Assembly (NCBI RefSeq): GCF_000224065.1
Contig: NZ_AFWT01000023.1
Span: 1-64,000, forward strand
Reading direction: 5' to 3'
DNA: 64,000 bases
Source: Thiorhodococcus drewsii AZ1
GTDB lineage: Bacteria > Pseudomonadota > Gammaproteobacteria > Chromatiales > Chromatiaceae
This document shows positions 52,548-60,545 of this stretch, one piece after another (the first letter of the stretch is position 1; each line of letters starts with the position of its first letter). The notes beneath the pieces are model-generated. The model did no database searches. It saw only the letters and a program-made list of their open reading frames with translations, and was not told where the DNA came from. A program made the translations under genes and the position numbers.

Positions 52548-53810
52548 ATGCTGCGATCGCCGAGATCGGCCGTGCGTTCGTGCCGTTTGCGGGCCCTCTG
52601 CTGCGGGCTGATCGCCGTCGTCTCGGCGGCGTCCGCCGAGACCGGGAGCTGGAGGTACGACGGTCATGTCGAGAGCCGCTATCAGGGGCTGACCCGCCAG
52701 GGCATGGAGACGCTCTCGCTGCGCCAGCGTCTGTGGGTCAACCTGAATCGGCAGCAGGCCTCCTGGGAGCTGTTCGCCAAGGCCGGCGTGGATCTCGACC
52801 CCGAGCGTCACGACTTCGACGCGACGCTCGAGCCGCGCCTGCACGAGCTGTACCTGAACCTACGCCCGGTGTCCGACCTGCGCCTGAGCGTCGGGCGCAA
52901 GCGCATCCTCTGGGGCGTGGCCGACGGGCGCAACACCATGGATCTGATCAATCCCTCGGACAACCGCGACCCGCTCGCCACCGGACGCAGCAGTACCCGT
53001 TTGGCCAGCGATCTGGTGGCCCTGGAATGGCTCGGTGCCCAGCAGTCGCTGGAGCTGGTCTGGCTGCCCTGGGCGGCGGTCGACCAGCAGGCCGCCTTCG
53101 GCAGCCCCTGGGAGCCCGATGCCGTTCACGCCTTGCGCGAGGCGGACCGGCTCGGCGAGCTGCGCCTGGAAGAGGCCGACGACCCGGACGACTCCGAGTT
53201 GGCCCTGCGCTACAGCCACTACGGCCAGGGGCTCGACTGGTATCTGGTCTATTTCGACGGCTATCGCGACGATCCGCTGGTCGAGCGGTTGGGCGAGGGG
53301 ATGTTGCGCACCGGCTATCGGCGCTATCACGCCTATGGCGCCCAGGTGGCCCTGGGGGTGGGCGATTCGACCCTGCGTCTCGAGCTGGCGCACAAGCCCG
53401 ATTATCCGATCACGGGCGGCGACGGACGCATGACTCGCACCGCCCGGACGCAGCTGGTCGTCGGCTGGGACTACCAGCTCGATGCCACCGCCTACCTGAA
53501 TCTGCAGCTCTACGTCGACCGTTTCCACGACGTAGAGGCGGACGACGAGTACGGCGAGGGACAGTACGCGGGCCTGACCCTGGGCCTCAGCGACCGCTAT
53601 CTCGACGACCAGCTGACCCTGGGAGTGCGCGGCATGGCCGACGTCGTCAGCGGCGAGAGCATGACCGAGATCTACGCCGAGTACAGCCCGGTCGACGACT
53701 GGAGCTTCCAACTCGGGCATTACTTCATCGACGGGCCGGCCGACAGCGGGCTGGGCCAATTCGCCGACAACTGGCTGCTGTACGCGCAGCTGACCCACTT
53801 TTTCCGCTAG
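52548..53810 (+). CDS. Outer-membrane beta-barrel protein partnered with RND, copy 2
   Basis: A 420-residue exported barrel starting directly after the RND stop (TAGATG). The N-terminus has a signal-like region rich in Arg and Cys, then GHVESRYQGLTRQGMETLSL and LRLSVGRKRILWGVADGRNT with LINPSDNRDPLATGRSSTR. This is the same GRK..LWG.ADG..MDLINP.D pattern as the copy at 40.5 kb. It ends in a strand and terminal Phe-Arg (LTHFFR). Sequence similarity and gene order make it the functional counterpart of copy 1. Confidence 0.75.
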   Translation: MLRSPRSAVRSCRLRALCCGLIAVVSAASAETGSWRYDGHVESRYQGLTRQGMETLSLRQRLWVNLNRQQASWELFAKAGVDLDPERHDFDATLEPRLHELYLNLRPVSDLRLSVGRKRILWGVADGRNTMDLINPSDNRDPLATGRSSTRLASDLVALEWLGAQQSLELVWLPWAAVDQQAAFGSPWEPDAVHALREADRLGELRLEEADDPDDSELALRYSHYGQGLDWYLVYFDGYRDDPLVERLGEGMLRTGYRRYHAYGAQVALGVGDSTLRLELAHKPDYPITGGDGRMTRTARTQLVVGWDYQLDATAYLNLQLYVDRFHDVEADDEYGEGQYAGLTLGLSDRYLDDQLTLGVRGMADVVSGESMTEIYAEYSPVDDWSFQLGHYFIDGPADSGLGQFADNWLLYAQLTHFFR

Positions 53811-53870
53811 CGGCAGACGCGCGCCCCGGATTCCGGGTCGGTCTGTCCATGCATTACACGGGAGGAACGG

Positions 53871-54671
53871 ATGAACGAGCGACTGAATCACGTCTTGCGG
53901 ACCGGATGTGCGGTCCTCGGACTCTTGAGCGCCTCGGCGCAGGCGGCACCCGAGTACGAGACGCCGCCGGCGGACGGACGCGAGGTCTCGCGCCGCGTCG
54001 AGGCCGTGGATACCAGCCGCGATCGTCGGCAGGTCATCACCATCCTGGTCGAGCGCGACGGCAAGACGCTGAAACGGGTGCTGGAGAGCGACTCGAAACG
54101 TTACGACGGGGTCCGCAAGGACCTGATGCGCTTCCAGGCGCCGACCGACGTGCGCGGCGTCAAGTATCTGACCTTCAACTACGAGGATCCGGCCCGGCAC
54201 GACGACATGTGGGTCTTCATGCCGGCCAACAATCTGCTGCGCCGGATCAGCGGCAACGGGATGCGCGGCGTCTTCATGCGCAGCGATCTCTACAACGAGG
54301 ACCTGCGCAAGCGCGAGCTCGACGACGACACCCATCGTCTGCTGCGCACCGAGCCCTGTCTCGAGACCCGCTGCTACGTCGTCGAACGGCGTCTCAAGGA
54401 CGACAGCGAGAGCAACTACGGGCGGCGTCTGGTCTGGGTGCGGGGCGACATCTGGCTCCCGGTCCGGATCGAGTATTACGACAAGCAGGACCGTCTGCTC
54501 AAGGTCGACGAATACAGCGGCTTCGAAGAGATCCAGGGGATCTGGATGCGCACCCGAATGGACGTGACCTCCATGCGCCGCGATTCGCACACGACCCTGC
54601 TGTTCTCCGACATACGCTTCGATCAGGGGCTGTCCGACGACCTCTTCCTGCAGGCCCGTCTGCGCCGCTAA
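53871..54671 (+). CDS. LolA-like outer-membrane lipoprotein-sorting family protein, copy 2
   Basis: A 266-residue periplasmic protein with a signal peptide ending near SAQAAP and the same blocks as copy 1: VEAVDTSRDRRQVITILVER, YEDPARHDDMWVFMPANNLL, RRISGNGMRGVFMRSDLYNE, and a C-terminus DQGLSDDLFLQARLRR. The ligand is unknown; the fold binds acyl or other hydrophobic groups. An ATG with GGAGGAACGG upstream begins it. It converges with the AraC gene with a 4-bp overlap. Confidence 0.8.
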   Translation: MNERLNHVLRTGCAVLGLLSASAQAAPEYETPPADGREVSRRVEAVDTSRDRRQVITILVERDGKTLKRVLESDSKRYDGVRKDLMRFQAPTDVRGVKYLTFNYEDPARHDDMWVFMPANNLLRRISGNGMRGVFMRSDLYNEDLRKRELDDDTHRLLRTEPCLETRCYVVERRLKDDSESNYGRRLVWVRGDIWLPVRIEYYDKQDRLLKVDEYSGFEEIQGIWMRTRMDVTSMRRDSHTTLLFSDIRFDQGLSDDLFLQARLRR

Positions 54672-55681
54672 TGCCGCGGGCGCCGTCCGAGATGCGAGGG
54701 CCGATAGCCGAAGTGCGACTGGAAGCAGGACGAGAACCAGCCGAGGCTGGAATAGCCGACCGCCTGGGCGGCCTCCTGCACGCCATGGCCCTCCCGCTCG
54801 ATGAGCCTGCGCGCATGCTCCAGGCGTTGCGCGCGGGCATAGACGCCGATCGTGGAGCCGAAGCGCTGGCGGAATCCGGTCTTGAGATAGCACTCGTTGA
54901 GCCCGACGCGGCGCGCCAGCTCCGCGATCGTCGGCGTGGCGGTCAGGTCGGTGTCGAGGATGTCTCGGGCCTCCTCGAGCGCGACCCGCAGGCGGCGCTC
55001 GCGCCGTTCCGCCGCCGTGAGCCCCGGCTCGCTGCCGTCGTCGGCGCGCAGCAGGCGGACGAGCAGATCGAGCGCGAGGGACTCGAATTCGAGCCGTTCG
55101 CAGAGATCGGCGGTGTCGAGGTGCAGCATGCGTCGAGCGATGAGGCGTGCGGATCGGCCAGTTCCGGGCAGCGCCTCGAAGGTGGGGCCGGATCGTCTCA
55201 GAGCCCTGCGCACGCTGGCGTTGATCGACTTGGGGGATTCCTCGCGCAAGCTCTCCAGCAGGCTGTCCGAGACTTCGACCGTGATCGACTGGAGCCTCTC
55301 GCCCGGCGGCTGACAGTAGCGCATCGAGGGGAAGTGCCCGGAGTGTATCCAGATGCGGTCGGTGGAGATGCGCTCGCGCAGGCGCAGGTCCCGGATCTCG
55401 AGGTCGAAGTGGCCCGCGAGCAGAAGGCCCGCCCCGAAGACGGTTTCCGTGTCCTGATAGCTTCCGGTGTGTGCCTGCTCCAGCCGATAGTCGCCGCGAC
55501 CGATCAGGAGCCCGTTGGCGAAGCAGAGATGTTCGAGCTGTCCTCCACCGTTCGCCAGTCTCAGCCGTTCGTGTCGATGCACCCCGGTGTGGGGGCGTGG
55601 CGGCTCCTCCTCCTGGGACACCAGAGCGTCCAGGGAGGTGGATCGATACTGATCCAGGATCGAGTGCGCCGCTTCCGTCAT
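54668..55681 (-). CDS. AraC-family regulator, PchR-like (first paralogue)
   Basis: A 337-residue regulator with a C-terminal double helix-turn-helix (IAELARRVGLNECYLKTGFR and VQEAAQAVGYSSLGWFSSCF) of the PchR/YbtA type. The N-terminal ligand domain (about 1-220) is shared with the regulator at 59.0 kb, including DQYR, GRGDYRL and SGHFPSMRYCQP-like blocks. The gene follows the TonB receptor by 25 bases and is the third gene of the methyltransferase/receptor/regulator operon. It probably binds the 21-bp-spaced CGGGAA repeats in this window. Confidence 0.85.
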   Translation of the reverse strand: MTEAAHSILDQYRSTSLDALVSQEEEPPRPHTGVHRHERLRLANGGGQLEHLCFANGLLIGRGDYRLEQAHTGSYQDTETVFGAGLLLAGHFDLEIRDLRLRERISTDRIWIHSGHFPSMRYCQPPGERLQSITVEVSDSLLESLREESPKSINASVRRALRRSGPTFEALPGTGRSARLIARRMLHLDTADLCERLEFESLALDLLVRLLRADDGSEPGLTAAERRERRLRVALEEARDILDTDLTATPTIAELARRVGLNECYLKTGFRQRFGSTIGVYARAQRLEHARRLIEREGHGVQEAAQAVGYSSLGWFSSCFQSHFGYRPSHLGRRPRH

Positions 55682-55706
55682 CGTTCGAATCCCTATTATT
55701 GGTCGC

Positions 55707-57809
55707 TCAGAAGAGATAGCTGACGCCGAGGCCGAGCGTGCGGTCGCGGCTGGGCATGCCGATATTGATCCCCGGGGCCAGGTAGTAGCCGTAGAGGTCG
55801 TAGCGCTCGTCGAGCAGATTGTCGGCCCAGAAATAGACCTCGGCGTCGCCGACCAGCAGGCCCAGGTGCAGGTCGATCTTGTGATAGGCGTCGAGGTCGA
55901 AGTGGTTCTGCGGATCGGCGGGACGCGAGCCGTTGTAGCGGTAGTCGATATGGGCGTTGAGCACCGGTGCCGAGAGCCCCCAGAAATCGTCCAGCGCCCG
56001 CTGATAACTGGCGTTGAGCAGGCCGCTCCAGCGCGGCACGTCCGGCACCTGATTGCCGGATTCGACGTCGCCGCCCTGCACCCCGGTGGCGTCGCTGGTG
56101 ATGGTGGCGTCGATGTAGCTCAGTCCGCCCGAGAGCGAGAGTCCGCCGCCGACGCGCCAGGTACCTTGCAGCTCGGCGCCCAGGCTCTCGGTGTCGGCGT
56201 TGACCGCCTGGGTGGCCATGGTCGCGATCTCGTAGCCGAGCAGATGGTCGTCGGCGACGCTGTTGAAGAAGAGCGCGCCGCTCAGGTCGAAGCGGCCGTC
56301 CTCGGACTCGCTCTTGAAGCCGAGCTCGGCGGTGTTCACGACCGCGGCCCGGTAGGGCTCGCTGTCGGCGGCCTTGGTCGCATAGTCGTTGAATCCGCCC
56401 GATTTGTAGCCGCGCGACAGGACGCCATAGACATTGGTCGCCGGATTCAGCGCGTAGGAGAGGGCGACGCGGCCGGTGTCGTAGTTGTCGCTGAGCCGGC
56501 GGCTGTCAGAGGTCCGATGGCCGCTCGAGTCCCTGTAGGTCGCCCCGTAGCGCTTGCGGTCCCAGGTGTGGCGCCAGCCGCCGGTAACCTTGAAGGCATC
56601 GCCGAGCGGATAGGTGACCTCGCCGTAGACGGCGTCGCTGTGGGTGTCGAAGCGGCGGTCCTGGGCGTTGTCGTTGAGGTGATCGATCGAATCCAGGGTG
56701 CGTTTCGATCGGGTGACATTGACCCCCATGACCCAGAAGACGGGAGACTCGGGCAGGGACGACCAGCGCAGGTCCTGGTTGAAGGTGTTCTTCTCGGAGA
56801 TGTCGGTGGCCGGGTACTCGATTCCATAGCCGTAGAGCGCCTGCATGGCCTTGCGCCCGTAAACCTTGTCGATCGAGAGGTCCGAACTGTTGTAGGAGGT
56901 GACCGAGGTGATGCGGCTATTCGCGAGGTCGTGCTGGATCTCGAGCGACTGGATGTCGAGCGTCTTCTCGTTGTCGTCGATCGAGCTGCGGGAGACGTCG
57001 ACGCTCGGGTGATCGTCGTAGGGCATCAGCACGATCTGGGGGATCTGTCCGTCCATCTCCTGATGCTGGACGCTCAGGAAGGCCGAGGTGGAGGGGGCGA
57101 TCTCCCACAGCAGCGAGCCGCGGAAGGCGAGGTCGCGCTGATAGGTCACGGGATCGCCGGTCTGGTCGTTGTCGACCGGGTTGTCCGAGCCCGAGTTGCG
57201 CACCGCGAGCCGGGCCATGAGATTCTCGGAGAGCGCCCCGCCGACGGCGGCCTCTTCGAGATGCTGACCCTCCTGGCCGCCCTCGATGCGGAGGTATCCC
57301 TCGCGCTCGCGCGTCGGACGGCGGCTGCGGATATTGATGGCGCCGGCCTCGCTGTTGCGTCCGAACAGGGTCCCTTGCGGCCCTTTCAGGATCTCGACCC
57401 GCTCGACGTCGAGCGTCGAGAGCGAGGCGTCGCGACCCGAGAGCGGAACGCCGTCCATATTGATGACCACCGAGCCGTCCTCGGCGTTGACCTGGTAGAG
57501 CGAGCCGACGCCGCGGATGCGGATGTTGGCGTCGCTCGCGCCGCCCGATGAATTGACGTCGACGCCCGGCGTCTGTCTCAGGGCGTCCTCGAGCGTGACG
57601 AGACGCCGGGTCTCCAACGCCTCGCCGCTCAGGACGCTGACGCTGAAGGGGACCTCCTTGGCCTCTTCCTCGCTGAGCCGTGCCGTCACCGTCACCGACT
57701 GCAGTTCCACGGCGGCCTCTTCGTCGGCCCAGGCGAGGCCCGGCATGGTGCTCGCCACAGCCGATGCGATCAGGCTGATAGAGAGCCATCTATGATTCGA
57801 TTCTTGCAT
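55707..57809 (-). CDS. TonB-dependent siderophore-type receptor
   Basis: A 700-residue receptor with a signal peptide (SISLIASAVASTMPGLAWAD), a TonB-box-like VELQSVTVTARLSEEEAKEV, a plug with ERVEILKGPQGTLFGRNSEA and a barrel ending LGLGVSYLF. The upstream open frame to 57941 is not used because the ATG at 57809 gives the signal peptide and has GGGGAA upstream. It is cotranscribed with the methyltransferase before it and the AraC gene after it. Similar in type to the receptor at 47.9 kb; the ligand is unknown. Confidence 0.86.
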   Translation of the reverse strand: MQESNHRWLSISLIASAVASTMPGLAWADEEAAVELQSVTVTARLSEEEAKEVPFSVSVLSGEALETRRLVTLEDALRQTPGVDVNSSGGASDANIRIRGVGSLYQVNAEDGSVVINMDGVPLSGRDASLSTLDVERVEILKGPQGTLFGRNSEAGAINIRSRRPTREREGYLRIEGGQEGQHLEEAAVGGALSENLMARLAVRNSGSDNPVDNDQTGDPVTYQRDLAFRGSLLWEIAPSTSAFLSVQHQEMDGQIPQIVLMPYDDHPSVDVSRSSIDDNEKTLDIQSLEIQHDLANSRITSVTSYNSSDLSIDKVYGRKAMQALYGYGIEYPATDISEKNTFNQDLRWSSLPESPVFWVMGVNVTRSKRTLDSIDHLNDNAQDRRFDTHSDAVYGEVTYPLGDAFKVTGGWRHTWDRKRYGATYRDSSGHRTSDSRRLSDNYDTGRVALSYALNPATNVYGVLSRGYKSGGFNDYATKAADSEPYRAAVVNTAELGFKSESEDGRFDLSGALFFNSVADDHLLGYEIATMATQAVNADTESLGAELQGTWRVGGGLSLSGGLSYIDATITSDATGVQGGDVESGNQVPDVPRWSGLLNASYQRALDDFWGLSAPVLNAHIDYRYNGSRPADPQNHFDLDAYHKIDLHLGLLVGDAEVYFWADNLLDERYDLYGYYLAPGINIGMPSRDRTLGLGVSYLF

Positions 57810-57909
57810 GAGCGAAATTCCCCGCGAATGCTGAAACAGGGCACGCACCGCCCGCCGGACACTGGGTGGGTGTCCGGTGCGAACGTGCGACTGGAAGCTG
57901 AAGAGCGTT

Positions 57910-58737
57910 TCAGCCGCGCTCGGTATCCAAGGCGGCGACATGGACGATCCAGGGCATGGCCTCGCGCAGGCCCGGGATGCTGGCTATCAGTGGGGGCAGT
58001 GACCAGGGGAAGATGCGGAATCGGCGATAGGGCATCATCCGGAGGCATCCGATACGAGGGCTCCATGACCGCAGCAGTGGCTCCAGCTCGCTGTGGCCGA
58101 CGCCCCAGGGCATCTCGGGGGCCCGGTAGTGCCGGGTTTTCTGGAGCCCGGACATGGTCTTGCGCGAAAACCAGGGCGGGATGACGTCGAACATCAGCTC
58201 GACGTCGGGGAAACGGTCCAGGATCGCGGTCAGGAGGCGTTTGACCTCGGCCTCCTCGAAATACATCAAGAGTCCCTGGGCCGTGACGAAGACCGGTCCG
58301 CTGGTCTCGACCGCGTCCATCCAGGAGAGATCGAGCGCGCTCTTTGGGACGAAGCGGCAGCGCTCGCTGGGCGCGAGGAAGCGTTCGCGCACCGCGATGG
58401 CCTCGGGCACGTCGACGCACAGCCAGCGCACCTGGCCGTCGTCGATGCGCTGGAATTGGGTCTCCAGACCGCAGCCGAGCTCGACGACCGTGCCTCCGGG
58501 ATGGCGTTTCATCCAGTCGCCGACGACCTCGTCGAACATGACCGAGCGGGTCGCGTGCGATCCGTCCGGGCGCCCGAAGTTGCGCGCGTAGTCGTAGTCG
58601 ATGCTCGCGTAGATGCGCGCCGCCTCCTGATCGCGGATGAATCCGTCGGGGCGTACGGCCTCGCTCCCGCGATTGTGCAGGGTCCAGAGCATGGTTTCGG
58701 GAACGCCGGTCAGTTCGGTCATCGCAGGGCTCGTCAT
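57910..58737 (-). CDS. Class I SAM-dependent methyltransferase, LCMT/PPM family
   Basis: A 275-residue cytosolic methyltransferase of the leucine-carboxyl-methyltransferase type. The SAM-binding motif I is VVELGCGLETQFQRI, followed by VRWLCVDVPEAIAVRERFLA and LMYFEEAEVKRLL. Family members methylate carboxyl or hydroxyl groups of natural products and proteins. It is the first gene of an operon with a TonB receptor and an AraC regulator, downstream of a Fur box and the shared direct repeats. A role in modifying the imported siderophore or a precursor is an inference. Confidence 0.8.
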   Translation of the reverse strand: MTSPAMTELTGVPETMLWTLHNRGSEAVRPDGFIRDQEAARIYASIDYDYARNFGRPDGSHATRSVMFDEVVGDWMKRHPGGTVVELGCGLETQFQRIDDGQVRWLCVDVPEAIAVRERFLAPSERCRFVPKSALDLSWMDAVETSGPVFVTAQGLLMYFEEAEVKRLLTAILDRFPDVELMFDVIPPWFSRKTMSGLQKTRHYRAPEMPWGVGHSELEPLLRSWSPRIGCLRMMPYRRFRIFPWSLPPLIASIPGLREAMPWIVHVAALDTERG

Positions 58738-58798
58738 CCAAGGGTTCAGGCGGTCGACTGGAGTGCTCGGTCCATGAAGGAGCCGATCACTCGATGCA

Positions 58799-58817
58799 GA
58801 TGCTCATTATTCTTATC
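58799..58817 (-). promoter_or_regulatory. Fur box before the methyltransferase/receptor operon
   Basis: The minus-strand 19-mer GATAAGAATAATGAGCATC has 13 matches to the Fur consensus. It lies about 60 bp upstream of the methyltransferase start. Confidence 0.6.
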
Positions 58818-58836
58818 TGCGGTAGCCGGCCCTGCT

Positions 58837-58871
58837 CGGAACGGGAAAATGATCGCTCGGATCGGGAAAAG
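58837..58871 (-). promoter_or_regulatory. Paired direct repeats, probable AraC/PchR-type operator
   Basis: CGGAACGGGAAAA (58837) and CGGATCGGGAAAA (58858) are near-identical direct repeats exactly 21 bp apart. This is the clearest copy of the motif also found at 4904-4940 and 47668-47703. Confidence 0.65.
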
Positions 58872-59034
58872 TCGGCGTCGGCCGGACGCGGATCGGAGCT
58901 GCTGAACCGCAAAGGACGCAAAGCGCGCGAAGGTTTTCGATCGATCGCCAGGGAACGCATGCCTTCCCGGAAAGCGAGCCGGGAACACAAGGCAAGCATT
59001 CGTGTTCTTTGCGGTTCCGATTCCGAACCTGGAA

Positions 59035-60042
59035 TCAGGCGCTTCGGACGAGGTGGGACGGCAGGCAGCCGAACTGGGAGCGGAAGTTGGACGCGAACCA
59101 GCCGAGGTTGGTGAAGCCGACCGCGAAGGCGGCCTCCTGCACGCCGTGCCCCTCGCGCTCGATGAGCCGGCGCGCCTGCTCCAGGCGCCGCTGGCGCGAA
59201 TAGGCGCCGATCGTGGTCCCGAAGCGATCGCGGAAGCCGGCCTTGAGGTAGCACTCGTTGAGTCCGACGCGGCGTCCGAGCTCGGTGATCGTCGGCGGCG
59301 AGGCCCATTCGGCGTCGAGGATGTCGCGGGCCTCGTCGAGCGCGACGCGCAGCCGGCGCTCGCGCCGCTCGGCCGGGGTGAGATCGGCCGAGGCGCCGTC
59401 CTCGACCCGAAGCAATGCGGCCAGCATATCCAGTGCCAAGGATTCGAATTGAAGGCGTCCGCAGAGGCTGGAGGTGTTGACCTGCAGCATTCGCCTGCCG
59501 ATTGCACGCAACGCCCGGTGCGTCCCGGGCAAGGGACGGAGCAGGGGAGCCGAGTGCGTCAGCGCCGCGCGAATACCCGGATTGAGCGCCTTCGGCGCCT
59601 CCTCGCGCCAGCCCTCCAGCAGTGCGGCGGGGACATCGATCGAGACCCCGCAGCAGTGCTGATCGGCCGGCTGCGCATAGCGCAAGGAACCGATGTGTCC
59701 GGATCGAATCCAGGTCTGACTCCCGGAGATCCGTTCATGGAAGTCGAGATCCGGGACCTCGAGATCGAAGGATCCTCCGAGCATCAGGCTGGCCCCGAAG
59801 AAGGTTTCCATCCCCCGATAGGTCGCCGAATGCCCGCGGCCGAGCCGATAGTCGCCGCGCCCGGCGAGAAGTCCGTTCGAGAACAGCAGGTGCTCCATGT
59901 AGCCCTTGCCGTCGACGACCTTCAGCAGCATGTGGCGCTGCAGTCCCGCCTGGCCGTCCGGCGGACCCTCGGATCGGAAGAGCGCGTCTTCCAGGAGGGA
60001 TGCGCGATATTGATCCAGTATCGAGGTCGCCGTATTTTCCAT
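59035..60042 (-). CDS. AraC-family regulator, PchR-like (second paralogue)
   Basis: A 335-residue regulator closely paralogous to that at 54.7 kb, with ILDQYRASLLEDALFRSEG at the start and two C-terminal helix-turn-helix motifs (ITELGRRVGLNECYLKAGFR, VQEAAFAVGFTNLGWFASNF). It lies upstream of the methyltransferase/receptor operon and in the same direction, with the shared operator in between. A strong Fur box precedes its start, so it is derepressed in iron shortage. Two PchR-type paralogues in one cluster may sense two chelates or act in sequence. Confidence 0.85.
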   Translation of the reverse strand: MENTATSILDQYRASLLEDALFRSEGPPDGQAGLQRHMLLKVVDGKGYMEHLLFSNGLLAGRGDYRLGRGHSATYRGMETFFGASLMLGGSFDLEVPDLDFHERISGSQTWIRSGHIGSLRYAQPADQHCCGVSIDVPAALLEGWREEAPKALNPGIRAALTHSAPLLRPLPGTHRALRAIGRRMLQVNTSSLCGRLQFESLALDMLAALLRVEDGASADLTPAERRERRLRVALDEARDILDAEWASPPTITELGRRVGLNECYLKAGFRDRFGTTIGAYSRQRRLEQARRLIEREGHGVQEAAFAVGFTNLGWFASNFRSQFGCLPSHLVRSA

Positions 60043-60064
60043 CGATTTGGTGTGTAATATTTCA

Positions 60065-60083
60065 GCAAATAAGAATCATTATC
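60065..60083 (-). promoter_or_regulatory. Fur box before the second AraC paralogue
   Basis: GCAAATAAGAATCATTATC matches the Fur consensus at 15 of 19 positions, 23 bp upstream of the AraC start. It is one of the two best matches noticed in the window. Confidence 0.65.
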
Positions 60084-60545
60084 TGTAATGGGTTCGTCGT
60101 TTGTCATCCTTCCTTCGGTTTTTTTTGCAACCTCTTGTTTCAAATAATCCTGTTTATCGATCATCGCGTCGGCACCGCCTCTCAGCCGAACCGGCCCGGC
60201 AGGGCCATGATCGGGTCTCAATCTTCCGGTATTCCAGTCCGCACTTCCGATGGATCGGTGCTGAACTGTGCCGCCGGCCTATCTGCGCAAGCACAAGCGA
60301 CAATGGCGGTGAATCCGGCTCACGAGGGCGTCGGTCTGGTCCGAGTCCTGGGCGCGGATTCCGAGCGACCGGGCCCATCCGGATCCTGGCATAATTCATA
60401 GGGTCATTAGGCGGAGCCATGCTGCATGGCGGCGCTTCCTGTCAGAGTGCATCCCGAGGGTCCCCATGGGTCGGGTCCGTGTCCATCGCGGGCCGAGGCA
60501 CCTCTGTCTTCGGCCGATGTGCGCCAACAAGACCGGTACGATCGA
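60084..60545. other. Intergenic region between AraC and MFS genes
   Basis: No supported gene is seen. The MFS frame is open from 60426, but the part before 60546 is rich in Pro, Arg and Ser and unlike a transporter N-terminus, so it is treated as leader. The stretch around 60110-60160 is AT-rich and may hold the divergent promoters. Confidence 0.5.

Noticed and set aside
50219-55723. A plus-strand open frame of 1834 codons
   Set aside because: It is an out-of-frame shadow over the RND, barrel and LolA-like genes. Its product is Arg/Pro/Gly rich with no domain, and the genes in the other frames have clear families.
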